In this document: one piece after another, positions 1 to 5,467 of the stretch
How positions within the stretch are numbered: position 1 is the stretch's first letter
How the letters are laid out: each line of letters starts with the position of its first letter
From: Oscillibacter sp.
GTDB taxonomy: Bacteria > Bacillota > Clostridia > Oscillospirales > Oscillospiraceae
Assembly (NCBI GenBank): GCA_017380995.1
Contig: JAFOCY010000147.1
Span: forward strand, 1-5,870
DNA length: 5,870 bases
Direction of reading: 5' to 3'
Translations under genes and position numbers: made by a program
Notes under the pieces: model-generated
Told to the model about the DNA's origin: nothing
What the model saw: the letters and a program-made list of their open reading frames with translations, nothing else
Database searches by the model: none

Positions 1-279
1 GCGGCGGACTGGGCGGATTTCGTCATCGTCACCACCGATAACCCCCGTACCGAGAAGCCCGGCGATATCATTGCCGATATCCTGCCGGGCCTGGAGGGTT
101 CCGGCACGTCCTACGTGGTGGTGGAGGACCGCATTGAGGCCATCCATTATGCCATGGACAACGCTCGCAGCGGCGACGTGATCGTCCTTTGCGGCAAAGG
201 CCACGAGACCTATCAGGAGATCAACCACGAGAAGTTCCACATGGATGAGCGGGAGATCGTGGCGGACTATCTGAAGTAA
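1..279 (+). CDS. murE: MurE C-terminal part, UDP-MurNAc-tripeptide synthetase (5' end outside window)
   Basis: This is the last 92 codons of a Mur ligase, open from the left edge to TAA at 277-279. The family joins an amino acid to UDP-MurNAc-L-Ala-D-Glu in the cytoplasm with ATP. The motif DNPRTEKP (residues 14-21 of the fragment) is seen. In MurE enzymes that add meso-diaminopimelate, the DNPR motif contacts that substrate, so a meso-DAP peptidoglycan is inferred; lysine-adding enzymes vary here. The CGKGHETYQ stretch (residues 64-72) is the other conserved C-terminal MurE signature, and the ending with DEREIVADYL is typical. The N-terminal and ATP-binding central domains are outside the window. 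It is the first visible gene of a + strand cell wall operon, 39 bases ahead of mraY. MurE is distinguished from MurF by the DNPR and GKGHE motifs. Confidence 0.93.
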   Translation, partial: AADWADFVIVTTDNPRTEKPGDIIADILPGLEGSGTSYVVVEDRIEAIHYAMDNARSGDVIVLCGKGHETYQEINHEKFHMDEREIVADYLK

Positions 280-285
280 ACGCAT

Positions 286-308
286 CGCCGATAAGCGGCG
301 AGAGAGGA
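286..308 (+). promoter_or_regulatory. Small hairpin and ribosome binding site ahead of mraY
   Basis: The 39-base murE-mraY gap holds a short stem CGCCG/CGGCG (286-290 with 296-300, 5-base loop), followed by a purine-rich stretch with GAGGA at 304-308. GAGGA lies 10 bases before the ATG at 319, which supports that start over the in-frame ATG at 331. No promoter is evident, so read-through from murE is inferred. The hairpin is too short to call a terminator. Confidence 0.45.
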
Positions 309-318
309 AGAGAAGAAA

Positions 319-1323
319 ATGACAAGTATTATGACTCCCTGGCTGGAGGTGCTCATCGCCGCAGGCGTTGGTTTCCTCCTGACCTATCTGATCGGCAAGC
401 CTGTTTTGAAGGAGCTGCGCATTCTGAAGGCGGGTCAGGAGATCCGCAAGGAAGGCCCCTCCTGGCACGCTGGAAAGGCAGGCACTCCCACCATGGGCGG
501 CATCATGTTTATTCTGGGCGTGGGCCTGGCGGTGCTGGGCCTGGGCTGGGGCTACATGATGCAGGGCGAGTTTGCCCACCTGTATGTGTACCTGCTGGCC
601 CTGTGCTTTGGCATCATCGGTTTTGTGGATGACTACCGAAAGGTCCGCCAGCACCAGAATGAGGGCCTCACTGCCAAGCAGAAGTTCCTTTTGCAGCTGG
701 CTGCCGCCGTGCTGTTCCTTTGCCTGATGCGCTTTGAAGGTGCTTTGACCAACGCCCTCTACATCCCCTTCCTGAATGTCTCCATCACCATCCCCTGGAT
801 CTTGTATCTGGCGTTTGCGGGCTTTGTCATCGTGGGTGCGGTGAATGCCGTGAACCTGACGGACGGTATCGACGGCCTGGCCACCTCCGTTACCTTTGTG
901 GTGATGGTGTTCTTTGCCGTTACCACGGCGCTGTGGTCCATGGGCGCCCTGTCTATTTTCTCTGCGGCTATGGCCGGCGGTCTTGCGGCCTTCTTCTGCT
1001 ATAACCACCATCCCGCCAAGTGCTTCATGGGTGACACCGGAAGCCTCTTCCTCGGCGGCGCGGTGGCGGCGTTGGGCTTTGCGGTGGATATGCCCTTGAT
1101 CCTCGTTTTCGTGGGTATCATTTACATCGCCGAGACTCTCTCCGTGATCATCCAGGTGAGCTATTTCAAGGCCACCCACGGCAAGCGCTTTTTCAAAATG
1201 TCCCCCCTGCACCACCACCTGGAGCTCTCCGGCTGGAATGAAAACAAGCTGGTGGTGGTTTTCTCCGGTATCACCGCTGCTTGCTGCCTGCTTGCTTATC
1301 TTGGCGTGATGAACCGTTTTTAA
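319..1323 (+). CDS. mraY: MraY, phospho-MurNAc-pentapeptide transferase
   Basis: MraY is an integral membrane enzyme that moves phospho-MurNAc-pentapeptide from UDP to undecaprenyl phosphate, giving lipid I. The 334 residues fit the usual length, and the strongly hydrophobic sequence fits about ten membrane segments. Family signatures appear in order: GTPTMGG at 55-61, the Asp pair D104-D105 in GFVDDYRK (Mg2+/active site), NLTDGIDGL at 179-187, the MGDTGSL loop at 237-243 with D239 as a catalytic-site residue, and the three-histidine SPLHHHLE loop at 295-302. All key residues are present, so the enzyme should be active. The start is ATG 319 with GAGGA upstream. It lies between murE and the SEDS gene, although murF and murD normally flank mraY. 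It is expected to be cotranscribed with its neighbours and expressed constitutively. Confidence 0.97.
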   Translation: MTSIMTPWLEVLIAAGVGFLLTYLIGKPVLKELRILKAGQEIRKEGPSWHAGKAGTPTMGGIMFILGVGLAVLGLGWGYMMQGEFAHLYVYLLALCFGIIGFVDDYRKVRQHQNEGLTAKQKFLLQLAAAVLFLCLMRFEGALTNALYIPFLNVSITIPWILYLAFAGFVIVGAVNAVNLTDGIDGLATSVTFVVMVFFAVTTALWSMGALSIFSAAMAGGLAAFFCYNHHPAKCFMGDTGSLFLGGAVAALGFAVDMPLILVFVGIIYIAETLSVIIQVSYFKATHGKRFFKMSPLHHHLELSGWNENKLVVVFSGITAACCLLAYLGVMNRF

Positions 1324-1341
1324 ATCCTCTGAAATTTGCAG

Positions 1342-1349
1342 AAAGGAGG
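1342..1349 (+). promoter_or_regulatory. Strong ribosome binding site that fixes the ftsW start
   Basis: AAAGGAGG is a near-perfect anti-SD match, 7 bases before ATG 1357. An in-frame TTG at 1336 would give seven extra residues, but the Shine-Dalgarno sequence would then lie inside the gene, and nothing resembling one precedes the TTG. ATG 1357 is therefore preferred. Confidence 0.85.
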
Positions 1350-1356
1350 CCCTGCC

Positions 1357-2580
1357 ATGCCTGCGACCCCTGAGCGCCGGCGGCCTATGAGCCGGGAAGA
1401 GGCTCTGCGCCGCCAGGAACAAAAGCGGCAGATCGACCAAAAGCGCCGGGAAAGCTATGAGCTTTCCAAAGGCCCTATCGACATGCCCTTTTGCCTGATG
1501 GTGCTGCTGCTGACTGCAGTTGGACTGGTGATGCTCCTTTCTGCCTCCTTCCCCTCCGCCTACTATGAAACGGACGGACAGGACCCCCTCCACTACTTTA
1601 CCCGTCAGGCGGTATTTGCTGTTTTGGGCATCTCCGCCATGGGCATTATCTCCAAGATCAATTACCAGCGTTTCCGCGGCGCTGCCCGTATTTTGCTGTA
1701 TGTTTCCATCGCGCTTTTGATGCTGGTCCTTGTGCCCGGCATCGGCCAGACCCGCAATAACGCCACCCGCTGGATCGGTATAGGAAACCTCTTTACCTTC
1801 CAGCCTTCAGAAGTTGCCAAAATGGCAGTGGTCCTCTATTTTTCGGACAGTATTTCCCGCAAAAAAGAGAAAATGCGGACCTTCCGTTACGGAATTGCCC
1901 CCTACCTTGTCATCATGGGCATCATTGCACTTTTGATGCTGATGGAGCCCCATCTTTCCGGCACCATCCTGATTCTGGGAGCGGGAGCTGTGCTGATGCT
2001 GGTGGGCGGTATCCAGTGGCGCTGGGTGGGCCTTGCGGCGGGATTTGTAGGCGTGGTGGCTGCCTTGATGGCCACCGGCGTCATCACCTACGGCCAATCC
2101 CGCATTGCGATGTGGCTGGACCCCTTCATTGACCCCCGTGGCGCAGGCTACCAGCTCTCCCAGAGCCTGATCTCCATTGGTTCCGGTGGCATCTGGGGTT
2201 TGGGCCTTGGCAAGAGCCGACAGAAGTTTTTGTACCTGCCCGAGGAGCATAACGATTTTATTTTCGCCATTGTCTGTGAAGAGCTGGGACTGATCGGCGC
2301 ATCCATTATCATCGCTCTTTTCGTTGCGCTGATTCTCCGGGGGTACTGGATCGCCCTCCATGCCCGGGACCGCTTTGGAAGTCTTCTGGTGGTGGGCGTT
2401 GTGACCCTGATCGCCATGCAGACCTTTTTGAATATCGCCGTGGTCACCGGTACGGTTCCCACCACCGGCATCTCCCTGCCCTTTTTCAGCTACGGCGGCA
2501 CGGCCCTTGCCATGCAGCTGGCGGAAATGGGCGTGGTGCTTTCAGTTTCCAGACAGATGAAACCGACAAAGGCGGGGTAA
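1357..2580 (+). CDS. ftsW: FtsW/SpoVE-type SEDS peptidoglycan polymerase
   Basis: A polytopic SEDS protein of 407 residues from ATG 1357. SEDS proteins polymerise lipid II into glycan strands at the septum (FtsW) or spore cortex (SpoVE), working with a class B PBP. After a charged cytoplasmic N-terminus of about 40 residues (rich in Arg, Lys, Glu and Gln), hydrophobic segments begin near residue 45. Family marks are MLLSAS (59-64), FQPSEVAKM (148-156), the DPRGAGYQLSQSL segment (259-271), whose first Asp corresponds to the proposed catalytic aspartate of FtsW/RodA, LPEEHNDFIFA (294-304) and the C-terminal signature ISLPFFSYGG (372-381). Placement between mraY and murG points to FtsW or SpoVE rather than RodA; sequence alone does not separate these two. 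The gap from mraY is 33 bases, and murG starts 5 bases after its stop. murD, usually just upstream of ftsW, is missing. Confidence 0.93.
   Translation: MPATPERRRPMSREEALRRQEQKRQIDQKRRESYELSKGPIDMPFCLMVLLLTAVGLVMLLSASFPSAYYETDGQDPLHYFTRQAVFAVLGISAMGIISKINYQRFRGAARILLYVSIALLMLVLVPGIGQTRNNATRWIGIGNLFTFQPSEVAKMAVVLYFSDSISRKKEKMRTFRYGIAPYLVIMGIIALLMLMEPHLSGTILILGAGAVLMLVGGIQWRWVGLAAGFVGVVAALMATGVITYGQSRIAMWLDPFIDPRGAGYQLSQSLISIGSGGIWGLGLGKSRQKFLYLPEEHNDFIFAIVCEELGLIGASIIIALFVALILRGYWIALHARDRFGSLLVVGVVTLIAMQTFLNIAVVTGTVPTTGISLPFFSYGGTALAMQLAEMGVVLSVSRQMKPTKAG
2568..2577 (+). promoter_or_regulatory. Weak ribosome binding site for murG inside the ftsW 3' end
   Basis: AAAGGCGGGG is an imperfect Shine-Dalgarno sequence that overlaps the last ftsW codons and lies 8 bases before the murG ATG at 2586. 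With only 5 bases between the ftsW stop and the murG start, translational coupling of murG to ftsW is inferred. Confidence 0.5.
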
Positions 2581-2585
2581 ACCAT

Positions 2586-3719
2586 ATGAAAAAGATCAAA
2601 AAAGTCATTTTCACCTGCGGCGGAACGGCAGGCCATATCAATCCTGCCATTGCCCTGGCCCAGCGGATGCAGCGGGAAAATCCCGGTGTGGAGGTCTTGT
2701 TTGTAGGAGCGGAGCGGGGACTGGAAAAAGACCTGGTCCCCAAGGCGGGGTACGATTTCAAGACGGTCCGTATCTCCAGCTTTCACCGCTCCTTCAAGCC
2801 CAGAGAGATCAAGCATAACCTGGTGTCCGTTGTCAATTTGGTCCGCTCTCCCCGGGAGGCGCGGACAATCCTGAAGGAATTCCAGCCGGATGTGGTCATC
2901 GGTACCGGCGGCTACGCCAGCTTTCCTATGGTGAAAGCCGCTGCCAAGGCGGGGATCCCCACGGCAGTCCACGAGTCCAACGCAGTGCCGGGCCTTACCA
3001 CGGAGCTGCTGGAGCCCTTTGCGGATGTGATCATGGTGGGGTTTGAGTCCTGCCGCAAGCACTATAAGCACCCGGAAAAGGTCATGGTCACCGGCACGCC
3101 GGTGCGGGGAGACTTCTTCGCCCTGACGAAGCAGCAGGCCAAAGAAAAGCTGGGCGTGGCGGACGGCCGCCCCCTGGTGGTCTCCTTCTGGGGTTCTCTG
3201 GGCGCTTCCGGCATGAACCGCCAGATGGCGGATATGCTGGCTCTGGAGACGGCCAAGGAGCCTTTCCACCATATCCACGGCGCGGGAAAGAGCGGATATG
3301 CCGCGATGATGGGACTGCTGGCGGAAAAGGGCGTGGACATTTCCGCTCACCCCTCCTTGCAGCTGCGGGAATATATCTATGATATGGACCTTGTGATGCG
3401 GGCGGCGGATCTGGTGATCTCCCGCGCGGGCGCGTCCACCATCAGTGAGCTCACCGCTTTGGGAGTTCCTGCCCTGATGGTGCCCTCTCCCTATGTGACC
3501 AATAACCACCAGGAGAAAAATGCCCGGGCCCTGGAGGAAAACGGCGGCGCGGTGGTGCTGCTGGAAAAGGATTGTACGCCGCAGAAGCTGTTTCAGGAGA
3601 CCTGCGCCATCCTGAAGAATGAACAGCGACTCCGGGAAATGGAGCGTGCCATGGCATCCCTTGGGATCCGGGACGCCACCGGGCGCATCTATGAAGTGAT
3701 CCAAAATATTACCAAGTAA
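2586..3719 (+). CDS. murG: MurG, lipid II synthase (GlcNAc transferase)
   Basis: MurG is a GT-B glycosyltransferase on the inner membrane face that adds GlcNAc from UDP-GlcNAc to lipid I, forming lipid II. Its 377 residues are slightly longer than many homologues. Visible motifs are the first glycine loop CGGTAGHINPA (11-21) with the conserved His at 17, the second loop IGTGGYASFP (105-114), HESNAVPGLT (129-138), TGTPVRGDFF (169-178), and the donor-site region SRAGASTISEL (279-289), whose Glu288 matches the conserved UDP-sugar-binding acid. NNHQEKNA (306-313) carries the conserved His-Gln pair. The third glycine loop reads WGSLGA (202-207) where the E. coli type reads GGSQGA; I recall this variant from Clostridia and do not take it as damage. 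The start is ATG 2586, coupled to ftsW. The gene is complete and expected to be active. Confidence 0.96.
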   Translation: MKKIKKVIFTCGGTAGHINPAIALAQRMQRENPGVEVLFVGAERGLEKDLVPKAGYDFKTVRISSFHRSFKPREIKHNLVSVVNLVRSPREARTILKEFQPDVVIGTGGYASFPMVKAAAKAGIPTAVHESNAVPGLTTELLEPFADVIMVGFESCRKHYKHPEKVMVTGTPVRGDFFALTKQQAKEKLGVADGRPLVVSFWGSLGASGMNRQMADMLALETAKEPFHHIHGAGKSGYAAMMGLLAEKGVDISAHPSLQLREYIYDMDLVMRAADLVISRAGASTISELTALGVPALMVPSPYVTNNHQEKNARALEENGGAVVLLEKDCTPQKLFQETCAILKNEQRLREMERAMASLGIRDATGRIYEVIQNITK

Positions 3720-3740
3720 CCCCTTCGTCTCTTCGCCCAT

Positions 3741-3775
3741 AGGATGGAACGTGATTCCATTCTTTGAGCGGAGGG
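3741..3775 (+). promoter_or_regulatory. Stem-loop and ribosome binding site ahead of murA
   Basis: In the 66-base murG-murA gap, ATGGAA (3744-3749) pairs with TTCCAT (3755-3760) around a 5-base loop. Outer pairs, including one G-T, extend it to 9 bp (3741-3763). No T-run follows directly, so it is not a convincing intrinsic terminator; an RNA processing or stability element is possible. GGAGGG at 3770-3775 is the ribosome binding site, 10 bases before ATG 3786, with a run of six T in between. Confidence 0.5.
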
Positions 3776-4087
3776 ACGATTTTTTATGAAGGAGCTTCAG
3801 ATCCTGGGCGGCAGCGCCCTCACAGGAGATATCCGGGTCCAGGGAGCGAAAAATGCCGTACTGCCCATCCTGGCTGCGACGATCTTGGCAGGAGGACAGG
3901 TGGAGCTGCGGGGCTGCCCCCATCTGAAAGATGTGGAGGCGTCCATCCGTATTTTGGAAGCCCTGGGCTGCACGGCGTGGTGGGAAGGAAACAGCTTGCT
4001 GGTGGATACCACCACCCTGACGGCCCACACGATTTCAGAGGAGCTGATGCGGCAGATGCGCTCCTCCGCCATTTTCCTGGGAGCCAT

Positions 4088-4176
4088 CCTGGGCCGCTGC
4101 GGTGCTGCGGAGATGAGCTACCCTGGTGGTTGTGATGCGTTGTGGGACGCCTGGGCCGCAGCGGCGCCCGGGATAT
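4088..4176 (+). repeat. Imperfect 27-base direct repeat across the murA break
   Basis: Bases 4088-4114 and 4150-4176 match at 21 of 27 positions by hand count, starting with an identical CCTGGGCCGC. The offset is 62 bases, so the copies lie in different frames. Copy 1 is within murA and encodes LGRCGAAEM. Copy 2 lies beyond the break and, in its own frame, encodes LGRSGARDIVLP, which resembles the same MurA segment. Chance cannot be excluded in G+C-rich sequence. Confidence 0.55.
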
Positions 4177-4193
4177 CGTTCTTCCTTCAAGTA

Positions 4194-4215
4194 AAAATAA
4201 AAATTTTTTTATTTT
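4194..4215. repeat. A+T-only palindrome in an A+T island
   Basis: AAAATAAAAA (4194-4203) and TTTTTATTTT (4206-4215) form a perfect 10-bp inverted repeat around TT. It lies in a stretch with only 4 G or C bases in 50 (4191-4240, hand count), in sharp contrast to the G+C-rich genes on both sides. As a transcript hairpin it would be weak. As DNA it could serve as an UP element next to the promoter at 4214-4241. Confidence 0.6.
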
Positions 4216-4241
4216 GCTATTGAAAAAAATAAATTTATATT
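4214..4241 (+). promoter_or_regulatory. Candidate sigma-A promoter for the cyclodeaminase-like gene
   Basis: TTGCTA (4214-4219, 4 of 6 to the -35 consensus) and TATATT (4236-4241, 5 of 6 to the -10 consensus) are separated by 16 bases. The A+T tract just upstream could enhance it as an UP element. The start of transcription would fall near 4248, giving a leader of about 70 bases. In such A+T-rich sequence, near matches are easy to find, so this is tentative. Confidence 0.45.
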
Positions 4242-4260
4242 GCAGGATAGAACCAACGAA

Positions 4261-4275
4261 CCGGAAGTCATCCGG
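4261..4275. promoter_or_regulatory. Short dyad CCGGA-N5-TCCGG, possible operator
   Basis: A perfect 5-bp inverted repeat with a 5-base centre, about 20 bases past the proposed -10 box and 43 bases before the start codon. The position suits a repressor site or a small 5' leader hairpin. No protein can be assigned to it. The RpiR-like gene at the right end is one speculative candidate. Confidence 0.3.
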
Positions 4276-4301
4276 AAATATATGAAATTGAGTATATCAT
4301 C

Positions 4302-4307
4302 AAGGAG
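4302..4307 (+). promoter_or_regulatory. Ribosome binding site of the cyclodeaminase-like gene
   Basis: AAGGAG lies 11 bases before ATG 4319. It is the only good Shine-Dalgarno sequence near the start and supports that start. Confidence 0.75.
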
Positions 4308-4318
4308 AAGCGAGTATT

Positions 4319-5374
4319 ATGGGAAAGACCGAGATCAAATATCTGACCCTCTCCCAGGAGGATCTGATCGAAGCGGGCGCTTTTGACCTGCAGATGGCGA
4401 TGAAGGCTCTGAAGGAAGGCCTGGTCAAGTTCAAGGACAACCGCATCCTATTTCCCGATAAGATCGTGCAGATCTTTAACGACGAGACCCAGGAGCGCAT
4501 CAACTGCCTGCCTGCAACGCTGCTGGATGAGAAGATCTGCGGCGTGAAGTGGGTCTCTGTCTTCCCCCCTAACCCCCGCCGCTTTGGTGTGCAGAATCTC
4601 TCTGCTATTATCGTCCTCTCTGAGATCGAAAAGGGCTTCCCTGTCTGCGTGATGGACGGCACGCTCTGCTCCAATATGCGCGTTGCCGCCATGGGAGCCA
4701 CCGCTGCCGATGTTCTCGCCAAGAAGGACGCTGAGTCCATCGGTTTCATCGGCGCCGGCGAGCAGGCCAAGATGCACCTTCTGGGCATGAAGGCGGTTCG
4801 TCCCGGCCTGAAAGTCTGCAAGGTGGCCGCCGTGTCGGTTGCCGAGGAGGAGGCTTTCATCCGTGATCTGAGCCCCCTGATGCCCGATGTGGAATTCGTT
4901 GCCTGCAACACCGTCCTCAAGGACGCCATTGTGGACTCCGATATCATCGTCACCGCCACCAGCGCCCAGGCTCCCCTGCTGAAGGCCGAGTGGATCAAGA
5001 AGGGCGCCTTCTACAGCCATATCGGCGGCTGGGAGGACGAATATGAGGTGGTGAAGATGGCGGACAAGATCGTCTGCGACGATTGGGAGACCGTCAAGCA
5101 CCGCACCCAGACCGTCAGCCGCTGCTACAAGGATGGCGTCATCACCGATGCCGACATCCACGGCAACCTCATCGACGTTCTCTCCGGGACCAAGCCCGGC
5201 CGCGAGAACGATGAGGAGTTCATCTACTTTGATGCTGTGGGCCTTGCCTATGTGGATGTTTCCATTGCCAATGCCATGTACGAGTGTGCCAAGGCCGCAG
5301 GTGTCGGTACCTGGTCCTATATGCAGGAGAACATGATCTTCGAAAAGGACCTGACCGGCAAGGTGAAATTCTGA
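4319..5374 (+). CDS. Ornithine cyclodeaminase/mu-crystallin family protein, substrate unknown
   Basis: A complete 351-residue protein of the OCD/mu-crystallin family, NAD(P)-dependent cytoplasmic enzymes that act on amino or imino acids (ornithine to proline, alanine dehydrogenase, ketimine reductases, SbnB-type enzymes). A Rossmann fold is shown by GFIGAGEQA (142-150). Other family marks are Lys77 in GVKWVSVFPPN, the DGTLCSNMRVAA segment with Arg121 (matching the substrate-carboxylate Lys and Arg of the family), VTATSAQAPLL (211-221) and FDAVGLAYVD (304-313). At the substrate loop, true ornithine cyclodeaminase has GGD with the catalytic Asp; here it reads GGWEDEYEV (236-244). Ornithine cyclisation is therefore doubtful, and another dehydrogenase or reductase activity is as likely. 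Length and ends fit the family. It has its own candidate promoter and faces a convergent RpiR-like gene, so it is not part of the cell wall operon. Confidence 0.88.
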   Translation: MGKTEIKYLTLSQEDLIEAGAFDLQMAMKALKEGLVKFKDNRILFPDKIVQIFNDETQERINCLPATLLDEKICGVKWVSVFPPNPRRFGVQNLSAIIVLSEIEKGFPVCVMDGTLCSNMRVAAMGATAADVLAKKDAESIGFIGAGEQAKMHLLGMKAVRPGLKVCKVAAVSVAEEEAFIRDLSPLMPDVEFVACNTVLKDAIVDSDIIVTATSAQAPLLKAEWIKKGAFYSHIGGWEDEYEVVKMADKIVCDDWETVKHRTQTVSRCYKDGVITDADIHGNLIDVLSGTKPGRENDEEFIYFDAVGLAYVDVSIANAMYECAKAAGVGTWSYMQENMIFEKDLTGKVKF

Positions 5375-5412
5375 TCGAACCATATATTCCTCTCTTTTCT
5401 TTCTCTTCCCTA

Positions 5413-5456
5413 AAACGCAATAACGGACCGCTTTTTAGCGGTCCGTTATTGCGTTT
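5413..5456. terminator. Perfect 19-bp hairpin, bidirectional terminator
   Basis: Bases 5413-5431 and 5438-5456 are exact reverse complements around the loop TTTTTA. The stem has a G+C-rich core (CGGACCGC) and AAA/TTT ends, so it presents a short T-run after the stem on either strand. It lies between two convergent genes, 38 bases past the + strand stop and 11 bases past the minus strand stop. This is the standard setting for a shared terminator. The T-runs are short (3 on +, 4 on -). Confidence 0.88.
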
Positions 5457-5467
5457 CAACATAAAAT

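Larger units (their letters stand above)
3786..4223 (+). pseudogene. murA: Truncated murA, UDP-GlcNAc enolpyruvyl transferase N-terminal fragment
   Basis: MurA transfers enolpyruvate from PEP to UDP-GlcNAc in the cytoplasm, the first committed step of peptidoglycan synthesis. This frame encodes 145 residues against roughly 420 for the family. Residues 1-116 align well: GAKNAVLPIL (20-29) with the conserved Lys22-Asn23 pair, MRSSAIFLG (91-99) with the substrate-binding Arg, and YPGGC (112-116), where Cys116 matches the catalytic, fosfomycin-sensitive cysteine. After it, the expected G-x-RPIDLHL segment is absent, and the next 29 codons show no MurA similarity. They end in hydrophobic residues encoded by an A+T island. 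About two thirds of the protein is gone, including the Asp and Arg residues supplied later in the sequence, so it cannot be an active enzyme. Clostridia often carry a second murA, which could cover the loss. A misassembly is the alternative. Confidence 0.85.

Noticed and set aside
1336..1356. TTG start for ftsW adding seven residues
   Set aside because: The strong AAAGGAGG site at 1342-1349 would be inside the gene, while it is ideally spaced for ATG 1357.
1807..2361. Minus-strand open frame opposite ftsW
   Set aside because: Its product is rich in His, Gln, Asp and Gly, the usual complement of membrane-protein codons, and ftsW motifs occupy the + strand throughout.
3741..3763. Stem-loop after murG as an intrinsic terminator
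   Set aside because: The stem is short and A/T-rich in part, and no T-run follows it directly; the run of six T comes only after the ribosome binding site.
2490..4028. Very long open frame on the minus strand opposite murG and the start of murA
   Set aside because: It lies over two clear + strand genes, its translation is low-complexity (many His, Gln, Gly and Arg) with no recognisable domain, and it crosses gene boundaries. It is explained by codon bias in G+C-rich genes.
4134..4190. Possible end of an insertion sequence at the murA break
   Set aside because: I found no terminal inverted repeat, target duplication or transposase fragment on either strand. The only structure seen is the murA-like repeat.
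4448..5383. Long minus-strand open frame opposite the cyclodeaminase-like gene
   Set aside because: It mirrors a well-supported family protein, has a repetitive His/Gly/Asp/Leu composition and no ribosome binding site that I can see.
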